Assembly (NCBI GenBank): GCA_003996215.1
Contig: QJPP01007587.1
Coordinates: 186,001 to 250,000 of the forward strand
Direction: 5' to 3'
From: Jaltomata sinuosa
Lineage: Eukaryota; Streptophyta; Magnoliopsida; Solanales; Solanaceae
Length of the DNA: 64,000 nucleotides
The notes beneath the pieces were generated by a model. The model saw nothing but the letters and a program-made list of their open reading frames with translations, was not told the DNA's origin and ran no database searches. Positions within the stretch are counted from its first letter, which is position 1. Each line of letters opens with the position of its first letter. Shown piece after piece: positions 19,742 to 27,320 of this stretch. A program made the translations under genes and the position numbers.

Positions 19742-20665
19742 ATGAAAATCTACATACTTGCCAAAATAATAGTAGAAAATTACTACAATAGATATTACAC
19801 ACCGATGATAGATACAGGAGCAGAAGCTAATATGTGTAAACATAATTGCCTACCAGAAGAAAAATGGGAAAAATTAACTACACCAATAGTAGTAACAGGA
19901 TTTAATAATGAAGGAAGTATGATAAATCATAAAGCAAGGAATGTGAAATTACAAATATGGGATAAGATATTAACTATAGAAGAGATATATAGTTATGAGT
20001 TCACAAACAAGGATATACTTCTAGGAATGCCGTTTCTAGAAAAACTATATCCACATATAATCACAAAGACACACTGGTGGTTTACGACACCATGTAAACA
20101 CAAAGTAGGAGCTAAAAGAGTATATAATAAAACTAGAAAACCTGCCCCATGGATAAAAGGAAGTGAGAAAATTACTCAGAAATTAGAAAATATAAAAACA
20201 AATGAACATAGGATAGAACTAATCATATTTGCTATAGATAAACTAAAAATTATTCAAGAACAATTAGAACCATTATATAGTGAAAATCCCTTAAAAGGAT
20301 GGGAAAAACATAAAACTAAAGTGAAAATAGAATTAATAGATGAAAATAGCATAATTACCCAAAAACCTCTAAAATATAATTTTGATGATTTAGAAGAATT
20401 CAAAATGCACATAAAAGAATTGTTAGAAAACAAATACATACAAGAAAGCAATAGTAAACATACAAGCCCAGCATTTATAGTAAATAAACATAGTGAACAA
20501 AAAAGAGGGAAAAGCAGAATGGTTATTGATTATAGAAACTTAAATGCTAAAACTAAAACATATAATTACCCAATACCCAATAAGATATTAAAAATAAGAC
20601 AAATTCAAGGATATAATTATTTTAGTAAGTTTGATTGTAATCAGGCTTTTACCATCTCAAGCTAG
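19742..20665 (+). pseudogene. EPRV-B pol, protease and N-terminal RT
   Basis: Starts at ATG 19742, 7 nt after the movement ORF. A retropepsin with active site MIDTGAEANM (about residues 22-31) and DILLGMPFLEKLYP comes first. A linker and the first RT blocks follow (GKSRMVIDYRNLNAKT, YNYPIPNK, YFSKFDCNQAF). A one-base deletion in a T run near 20648-20651 throws the frame out, and it stops at 20665. The left arm shares the same lesion, so it predates the inverted duplication or was already in the integrated genome. The enzyme would process the polyprotein and copy RNA to DNA; as it stands it cannot make full-length RT. Confidence 0.88.
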
Positions 20666-21645
20666 AAGAAGAATCTAAAAAACTAACAGCATTCACGGTA
20701 CCTCAAGGATTTTATGAATGGAATGTATTACCTTTTGGATATAAAAATGCACCAGGTAGATACCAGCATTTTATGGATAATTACTTTAACCAATTAAAAA
20801 ATTGTATAGTATATATAGATGATATACTTTTGTATTCAAGAACGCAAGATGAACATATAAAACTACTAGAAAAATTCATCCATATTGTTACATATTCAGG
20901 AATTAGCCTAAGTAAGAAAAAAGCTGAAATAATGAAAGCCCAAATAGAATTCTTAGGAATACAAATAGATAAAAATGGCATAAAAATGCAGCCACATATA
21001 GTACAGAAAATAATAAATTCTGATGAACAGATAGATACAAAGAAGAAATTACAATCGTTTTTAGGATTAGTAAATCAAGTAAGAGAATATATACCAAAAT
21101 TGGCAGAAAATTTAAAACCATTACACAAGAAATTGAAAAAGGATATAGAATATTACTTTGATAATAAGGACCAGGAACAGATAAGAAAGATAAAAATACT
21201 ATGTAGAAATTTACCAAAACTATGTTTCCCAGAAGAAAATAGAAAATTTGTCTATATAGTAGAATCTGATGCAAGCGAAATTAGCTATGGAGGAGTACTA
21301 AAATACAGGTATGATAAAGAAAAAATAGAGCATCATTGTAGATATTATTCAGGTACATTTACAAATCCCGAAATAAAATGGGAAATAAATAGGAAAGAAC
21401 TATATTCAATATATAAATGTTTATTAGCTTTTGAACCATATATTGTATATAACAAATTTATTATTAGAACAGATAATACTCAGGTAAAATGGTGGTTGAC
21501 AAAGAAAGTACAGGATTCAGTTACAACCAAGGAGATACGAAGACTCGTATTAAATATATTGAACTTCACATTTACAATTGAAGTAATTTGTACTGACAAA
21601 AATGTAATTGCAGATTACATATCAAGACAAAGCTACTCAGACTGA
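20652..21645 (+). pseudogene. EPRV-B pol, RT palm and RNase H (after frameshift)
   Basis: The frame resumes just past the shared deletion. It encodes YEWNVLPFGYKNAPGRYQ, the catalytic VYIDDILLYS, FLGIQIDKNGIKM, and an RNase H domain starting VESDASEISYGGVLKY and ending TDKNVIADYISRQ. The first ATG in this frame is 20773. Unlike in the left arm, the C-terminal end is intact here and overlaps the upstream extension of the next ORF. RNase H would remove the RNA template. Confidence 0.85.
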
Positions 21646-21658
21646 AGAAACTACCACT

Positions 21659-22825
21659 ATGGAAGATTTACTCAAAGTTATGACGACTCTTTGTAAAGAG
21701 GTCGATAGTATAAATAAAGAGATACAACAAATCAAAGCTAGTCAGCAGCATGACAATAAGAATGCGGAGCTATGTCGATCGGAAGACACAAAAAATCCAG
21801 AGCTACAAGGTGACGTTGGGAAACACCTAAAAACCCATAACAATAATTTACTTCATGCAGCTGCAGGCAACACATCTACAAGCAGATCAGCTACAAAAGA
21901 AGAAAAAAGATATGTTAACACAAATTTGAATAAACTATTCGAAACACCATATATATCAAAATCCCAAAAAACCCCATTTATACCACCACAAGTAAATACA
22001 TACAGAGACAGCCTAAACCAAGATAAAAAGACATACAACCATATTACCAGAGCATACATAGAAAATATCTACAAAATACAAGCCTTTTTAAATAAAAACC
22101 CCAGATCTAAAACCACTACCAATCCAGAAGAAGATTATATTACTCAGAGCCTACAAGGATATAACAAGCTAATTGCACTACCAAGGACAAGTGCAAATCT
22201 AGTAGCGACTTGCTACCATTATGGATTACTAAATACGGTATATACAAAAACAGGAGACGAGATAGCTACATTGCCAGAGTTACATAAAGCATTTATGCAA
22301 TATAAGAGAATAACTAAAGGCACATTATTTTATATCAGAGTTTATTCAGCACAAGCGGAGATACTATATGATGAAATTAAGCCAGTGATCCAAGTCATAA
22401 AGATAGGATTAACTAGGGATATGATCATCCCAGACAAGATAGAGGAACAGGAAGAAATAACCAGAGCTGAGATACCAGAATTTTATGCGGGAAAAAGAAT
22501 TATTGGAATAGCTACGATTTTAAATGAATTATCATCAAATTATTTAAATAAAAATCCCATTTGGAGTTATTATGCAAGGGAGCAAACAATGATCTACTCA
22601 ACTTGCAGAGAAGAACGAATAGCAGATATGGAAGAAATAAGACAATGGGCACTCAGCCTATTAAAACCGGAACAGCAACCTATGACGAGAGCTATTAGAA
22701 GAGATTTTATATCAACAGACTTAATGACGAGATATTGCAAATTAATCAGCCACAAGTATCCAGATCATCAGTGTTCTAGATGCCAAGGTGAAGACAATGT
22801 AATTCCAGACGTACAGCTGGAGTGA
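21659..22825 (+). CDS. EPRV-B last ORF (P4/transactivator position, 389 aa)
   Basis: First ATG at 21659; the open frame begins 17 codons earlier (21608) inside the end of pol, so a non-AUG or polyprotein start is possible. It has an N-terminal coiled coil (KVMTTLCKEVDSINKEIQQI), a low-complexity linker and a central conserved-looking domain (NLVATCYHYGLLNTVY, KRITKGTLFYIRVYSAQAEI). A C-terminal Cys/His cluster (CKLISHKYPDHQCSRC) may bind zinc. It occupies the slot between pol and the promoter held by P4 or the translation transactivator in other genera. I do not recognise a diagnostic transactivator motif, so the function is unassigned. Intact in both arms. Confidence 0.7.
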   Translation: MEDLLKVMTTLCKEVDSINKEIQQIKASQQHDNKNAELCRSEDTKNPELQGDVGKHLKTHNNNLLHAAAGNTSTSRSATKEEKRYVNTNLNKLFETPYISKSQKTPFIPPQVNTYRDSLNQDKKTYNHITRAYIENIYKIQAFLNKNPRSKTTTNPEEDYITQSLQGYNKLIALPRTSANLVATCYHYGLLNTVYTKTGDEIATLPELHKAFMQYKRITKGTLFYIRVYSAQAEILYDEIKPVIQVIKIGLTRDMIIPDKIEEQEEITRAEIPEFYAGKRIIGIATILNELSSNYLNKNPIWSYYAREQTMIYSTCREERIADMEEIRQWALSLLKPEQQPMTRAIRRDFISTDLMTRYCKLISHKYPDHQCSRCQGEDNVIPDVQLE

Positions 22826-22952
22826 AAAGGAAAGAAGATTCCCAAGAGATAAAAAGCAAAAGATAGTGGAAAAATTATGTAAAGTAGTTTGTCCATTAGT
22901 AGAGCTGTAAAGAAAAAGATGTAAAGTTTTTGATTTTTGTGAAAAGCTGTAA

Positions 22953-23033
22953 GAATAGTATAACAACAGGTGTAAAGTAGTGATAGTGGACAGAATAGTA
23001 TAGCAACAAGTGTAAAGTAGTAATAGTGGGAGT
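22953..23033 (+). promoter_or_regulatory. EPRV-B upstream promoter repeats
   Basis: Two imperfect tandem copies of a 40-bp unit, AGAATAGTATAACAACA then TGTAAAGTAGTGATAGTGG. Further TGTAAAGTAGT/TGTAAAG words lie at about 22878-22925. They lie between the last ORF and the TATA box, the usual enhancer position. The protein that binds them is unknown. Confidence 0.6.
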
Positions 23034-23066
23034 AAGAAAAGAGGATTAGGACATCTAACATCCTCT

Positions 23067-23075
23067 TATAAATAG
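23067..23075 (+). promoter_or_regulatory. EPRV-B TATA box, right arm
   Basis: TATAAATAG is preceded by a short hairpin (GAGGAT near 23041, ATCCTC near 23060). The start site would be near 23100. Transcription runs outward to the right, through leader and ORF1, and over the junction at 24029 into the displaced NLR upstream flank. Confidence 0.72.
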
Positions 23076-23176
23076 ATAGTAAGGAAGCAGATAGAGGGTA
23101 AGACTTTCTACACGGAGAGCAACCTTCTTTTGTAAACAAAAATATTTTCAGAAATAAGATAAGAATTTTCAGCAAT

Positions 23177-23230
23177 ATGGAGCAAGAAGATACAGGAAAG
23201 GTATATCTATTCATAATTATGCATAGCTAA
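23177..23230 (+). CDS. Leader short ORF (17 aa), right arm
   Basis: ATG at 23177, TAA at 23228-23230, about 80 nt after the predicted start site. Its stop lies 10 nt before the base of the long leader stem. In Caulimoviridae a short ORF ending 5-10 nt before the stem is what triggers ribosome shunting across the leader. It is probably regulatory. Confidence 0.6.
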   Translation: MEQEDTGKVYLFIIMHS

Positions 23231-23240
23231 AATTGTTAAT

Positions 23241-23535
23241 TCCTGAGTATCATAGCATAAGTAAATAAGTTTATATTCGTTATTATTTGCTAGAATTATT
23301 TGAATCATAATTTCGAGTTTGTTAACATGAGGAAAAAGGGGAAACAATCCGAAAATAATGTCCAGAGGTTGAAACCAAGGCAAGGTAGCCGTAAGGGGAG
23401 TAGACAGCGTGGCATTATCTAGGAGGGAAAAGTACCTTTGAAAGTACGGTGTTAACTAACAAGAAAATATGGTTTAAAATAATCTAGTCTGTAATAATCG
23501 AATATAATGTTATTTGCATGCTATGGTATGAGGGA
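23241..23535 (+). promoter_or_regulatory. Leader stem-loop (shunt structure), right arm
   Basis: 23241-23292 pairs with 23484-23535 over about 50 positions with few interruptions: the 5' arm has TCCTGAGTATCATAGCAT, and the 3' arm ATGCTATGGTATGAGGGA. Between them is about 190 nt with further local repeats (for example TACCTTTGAAAGTA). ORF1 starts 31 nt after the stem. Position, size and the upstream short ORF match the ribosome-shunt leader of the family. Confidence 0.65.
23524..23535 (+). promoter_or_regulatory. Possible degenerate tRNA-Met primer-binding site
   Basis: TGGTATGAGGGA matches 9 of 12 bases of TGGTATCAGAGC and lies at the 3' side of the leader just before ORF1, where the primer site is in cauliflower mosaic and rice tungro viruses. 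It also forms the 3' arm of the stem, so the match could be coincidental. No better candidate is visible in EPRV-B. Confidence 0.3.
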
Positions 23536-23565
23536 ATTAATTGATAAAAAGCACAGCATAAAAAT

Positions 23566-23820
23566 ATGAACATGAATAATAATATACCTACCTACTTTAC
23601 CTATTTACATGATGAAATGATTTATGATTATAAGATATTAATTTTACATGTGCTCAAAGATATAGAAATAATAGAATTAAGAAAATTAATATGGGAAAAA
23701 ATATTCAGTAATGAAGATCTAGAACTAATAAATCAAGAATGGTATCAAATAAGATTACATGAGCTAGACTCAGAATTAGGAAAGTTGGATATTAACGAAC
23801 TAGAATTAGGTTCAGATTAA
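23566..23820 (+). CDS. EPRV-B small ORF1 (84 aa), right arm
   Basis: First ORF after the leader. The product is acidic and predicted helical (FTYLHDEMIYDYKILILHVLKDIEIIELRK), ending in SELGKLDINELELGSD, with no recognised domain. The first ORF of badna-/tungro-like viruses is also small and of unclear role. Identical in both arms. Confidence 0.6.
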   Translation: MNMNNNIPTYFTYLHDEMIYDYKILILHVLKDIEIIELRKLIWEKIFSNEDLELINQEWYQIRLHELDSELGKLDINELELGSD

Positions 23821-23922
23821 TGAATAAATACTTTGAAATTTGGCAGAAAAGAAGTAAGTATAGTTATAAGATAAAGGTTATCAAAGATCCAACTAAATTA
23901 AGTAAACTTTTTAAAATTTTGT

Positions 23923-24029
23923 ATGTACGAAACTCAAGATATAGGATATCTAGAAAATATATTGGACAAAGCTAGTATGTTAAGAAGATATAATAATAAT
24001 AATAGGACCCCCCCCCCCCCCCCCAGTTT
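23923..24029 (+). pseudogene. 5' end of EPRV-B ORF2, broken at the outer junction
   Basis: A frame starts at 23923 (MYETQDIGYLENILDKAS...), runs into the C17 tract and then host sequence, where it stops at 24153 without viral meaning. It probably belongs to the same viral ORF whose 3' end lies at the palindrome centre. The left arm has the mirror copy. Confidence 0.4.
24008..24024. repeat. Terminal C17 tract of the right EPRV-B arm
   Basis: Mirror of the G12 tract at 9005-9016. The difference in length is the kind of change expected from homopolymer slippage after duplication, or from sequencing error. Confidence 0.9.
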
Positions 24030-25529
24030 GGTAATAGAAGTGCTTTTCAGTGCTCACAGTGCTTCATACAAGACAATCATAAATGTACTATATCAATATA
24101 CTCTTTTTTTGATAATTTTGGTGTCCAAGCCAGTTTTTAGGCACCTCGACTAATTCCACGAGATACTTGTCACCTCCCACCAACAACAGGTATCAGGTAA
24201 CTCTGTCCACCAAGGCCAGAACAAATGGGAAGAAATCACCTAGTATTTTTGTCTCTACTGAAAATTGAACCTGAGACCTCATACTAATCAACCCACGTCA
24301 TTGATCACTAGTCACACTCTTGGCTGTTACTACATTAATATACATCAAACTCATATTCATAATATTTGTTTAAAAATGTAGCTTTGGAACCATGAAGTTT
24401 AATGGTAAATACATATTCGCACCCGTCATTTACGTATACCAAATCATAATAACCTAGCTATCATGGTTAAGTGATTTAATGAAGTGATATATTCATTAAT
24501 TAATTAATCATGATTAAGGCGATAAGATTCTAAACGTGTTATGTACCTAGATGTAAACACCGAGTGTGGACAAATTTTTACCACATTTATTTTCCTATGT
24601 AATTGAGTTGGAGGCCACACAAAATGATAAGTAAAAATCATTAAGTAGTGAAAGTAAGTATTGACGACCAGAAAAATAATAGAACAATAATTAGTTGGCA
24701 GAATGCATAAATAAACACCTTAATTTTTGTTCTATTAATTTAAGAACTTTACTTATTAGAGATTTTGTAAATTAAGAAGAAAAGCAATATAATAGAAAGT
24801 TAATATTCAATATATCTTACAATTTGCAAGCATGAAGAGTAGTTGATCGATCTTCTTTTGCCTTTTTCGTACCTTCAAGTTTTGATCCAATACTAGAAAA
24901 AAAAGTTGATAACTATATTTTTAAAGCATATTCCACTAAAGAAAATATAAAAATTCAAGTGAGATTAGAAAAATATTTATTGAAAAATACCTGATAATTA
25001 GATTAAAAAAGATTAATATGAGCATAACATGGAAGAAGGAGGAAATGTTTGTGGATGAATAATTATGGTTTAACCAAACTCATATATGATCTAAATCCCA
25101 ACAAGTCAATGCTTGTATTATTTAATATAATGAATAATTATCATATTAATTATTAGTACAGAGAGACAACTAATTAATTGGCAGGTGAACTTTTATTCAA
25201 CCAGAAAAAAATAACATTTGTATTTGGGGGAAAATTATTTACCTCCAACTTTACTTTAAAAATCAAACTCCCCCCTCAACTTTTAAAAATAATCATTATC
25301 CCCCCTTTATCCTATGCAGTGTCTATTTTATCCTTGACATTTGCAATCCTCCATTTATGTAATTTTTTTTATATTATATACAATATTTATTTTTTAATCT
25401 AGATAGTTTTTAGATTTTTATTTAAGTTTATTAAAATTATAAGTAGAATAATTTTTTTAATAAATTCATTGTAAAATTAAATATTATTTTTTATAATTAT
25501 TTTAATATTACGGCATTAGGTATATTTGA
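24030..25529. repeat. Displaced upstream flank of NLR copy 1
   Basis: Noncoding, AT-rich. It is colinear with 37974-39480 and 54402-55887, the flanks of NLR copies 2 and 3, with few differences. No gene is supported; open frames here are short and not conserved in the other copies. Confidence 0.8.
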
Positions 25530-25748
25530 TTGTTATTAATGAAATATTTTTCTAAATTTGAGGGGGGATCTCTAGCGGGTGATGTTCTTGGTGAGAGCGA
25601 TGATTATGATTCGAAGAGAGATAAATTCGATGCCGCAAAATAAGTGCATGAATTGAAGGATAAAGAGACCAAGCTCGAAGACAAATTGATGGAAAAGGGT
25701 GTTAGTTACTACAATTTTTTTAAATTTTTCTTAAGTCATAGAAGGTAG
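25530..25748 (+). pseudogene. Coiled-coil family exon fragment (unit 1)
   Basis: From 25598 the sequence matches the C-terminal half of the small coiled-coil gene at 30957-31193 (DYDSKRDKFDA, then LKDKETKLEDKLMEKGVSYY). The upstream half is unrelated. This copy has a TAA at 25641-25643 where units 2 and 3 have CAA (Gln). The abrupt change of homology in the middle of the coding exon suggests a recombination breakpoint. Confidence 0.6.
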
Positions 25749-25849
25749 GAATTTAGGTCTTCAAATTTCATATTCCAGTCACTAGTTTTTCGGTTTTTTT
25801 TTTTCAGATATTAAACTAAAAGCAAGTGTTGTTTACTTTATTATATTCT

Positions 25850-26750
25850 TGGAGATCTCATTGATTAAGAATAATAGTAATCAAATTATTTAGGCAAATA
25901 TTTCAAGAATCAGTAGAATTTTTTTTTTATTGACAAAGTCTATCACATGTATGCCAATTGTCTAGCAGTTTATTTTTTTTTCACACATGATTGCGATTGT
26001 TGAAATAATCTTACCTTTACATGAATCATAATTATATGTGAAAAAACACTAATATATATTTCAATAAACATATATTACTAAAACTTTAATTGCAAAAGTG
26101 TATGATTCACCGGTTGCATATGAGTGTTTACCCTTAAATCGATACAGTTGAAATAATGAGTAAAGAATCTAATAACAACAAGGAAATAAGTAAGTGAACT
26201 GGCCCTAAGTTTCGACGTAGCTGGCAGGCAATTTCACCGAAAAAAACTTGAAACTCTTCTATTTAAAAAATATGGAACTTGAGATTTCAAAATTTGAATA
26301 TAATGCTAGTGAATGAATAAAATTTTGATGCCCTACAACAAGAACATAGGAGCACGATCTATGCATTTTGCCCTCACAAAGTCCCATTCCCGCTGATATG
26401 ATATTGATCTTAAATATCTAAAAACTAGGCTTTCGACCAATACAATTACTTATTACAGTGCACACCTCCTTTGATTTTTTTGTATCTTCCAAAGTGGTTT
26501 CAATCACATGCTAATGTCATTTAGTTACTCATTTATCATGAGTTGAGAGGGAACAATTCTTGGCTATTAGACCCTAAGAATTCATCACTATAAAATCAGT
26601 AGAATCATCACATTGTACATCATCTTATTTTTAATACTGAATACTTGAATTTCACTCTAGCAATATTATTATTTGTTCATCAGCTTTGAGCATTCGCTAA
26701 GTTTGCCCGGATATATATCCATCACCAGATATCGTTGGAATCAGGCCGAT
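25850..26750 (+). repeat. LTR-like repeat A
   Basis: Begins TATTCTTGGAGATCTCATTG and ends near a degenerate primer-site-like TGGAATCAGGCC (about 26736). Partial tandem copies follow at 26755-27320 continued at 29532-29970 (repeat B, split by the solo LTR) and at 31310-32289 (repeat C). The end followed by a tRNA-Met-like site suggests the 3' part of an LTR. Left boundary not determined. Confidence 0.5.
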
Positions 26751-26754
26751 ACTG

Positions 26755-27320
26755 ATATTCTTGGAGATCTCATTGATTAAGAATAATAGTAATCAAATTA
26801 TTTAGGCAAATATTTCAAGAATCAGTATTTTTTTTTTGACAAAGCCTATCGCATGTATGCAATTGTCTAGTAGTTTATTTTTTTTCACACATGATAGCAA
26901 TTGTTGAAATAATCTTACCTTTACATGAATCATAATTATATGTGAAAAAACACTAATATTTCAACAAACATATATTACTAAAACTTTAATTGCAAAAGTG
27001 CACGATTCACGGGTTAGAGCATATGAATGTTTACTCTTAAATCGATACAGTTGAATTTGTATATACATGGTTCAAGAATAAGAGGATTGAGATGACCAAA
27101 GCAAGAAGGTTGTTTTATTTTATACTAGTTTGCTTTGATAGTGTATATTTGATGATATAAAGAAATAATGAGTAAAGAATCTATTAACAACACGGAAATA
27201 AGTAAGTGAACTGGCCCTAATTAAGTTTCGACGTAGCTGGCAGATAGTGTTACCGAAAAAAAGTTGGAACCCTTGTATTTAAAAATTATGGAACTTGAGA
27301 TTACAAAATGTGAATATAAT
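26755..27320 (+). repeat. LTR-like repeat B, first part
   Basis: Tandem copy of repeat A starting at the same TATTCTTGGAG sequence. It is interrupted at 27320 by the solo LTR and resumes at 29532. No coding sequence. Confidence 0.5.

Larger units (their letters stand above)
9000..24029. repeat. 15-kb inverted duplication of endogenous pararetrovirus EPRV-B
   Basis: Two arms (9000-16500 and 16524-24029) are near-perfect reverse complements. They begin AAACT followed by G12 and end C17 followed by AGTTT. Each arm is an almost complete Caulimoviridae genome: promoter, leader, small ORFs, capsid, movement, protease-RT-RNase H and a last ORF. Small differences between arms (indels near 11492 and 13202, scattered substitutions, homopolymer length) show two real copies. 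The paralogous sites at 37952-37973 and 54380-54401 are uninterrupted: the insert replaces 22 bp and has no target duplication, as expected for end-joining instead of integrase. Confidence 0.93.

Noticed and set aside
23566..23820. EPRV-B ORF1 as a host gene
   Set aside because: It lies inside both viral arms in the position expected for the first viral ORF and is absent from the uninterrupted paralogous flanks.
9000..24029. The inverted duplication as a pure assembly artefact
   Set aside because: The arms differ by private indels, and both outer flanks continue into the two sides of a paralogous empty site, which an artefactual fold-back would not produce. Read-level confirmation is still needed.
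25178..25402. 74-codon ORF in the NLR copy 1 flank
   Set aside because: Low-complexity AT-rich translation, not preserved in units 2 and 3.
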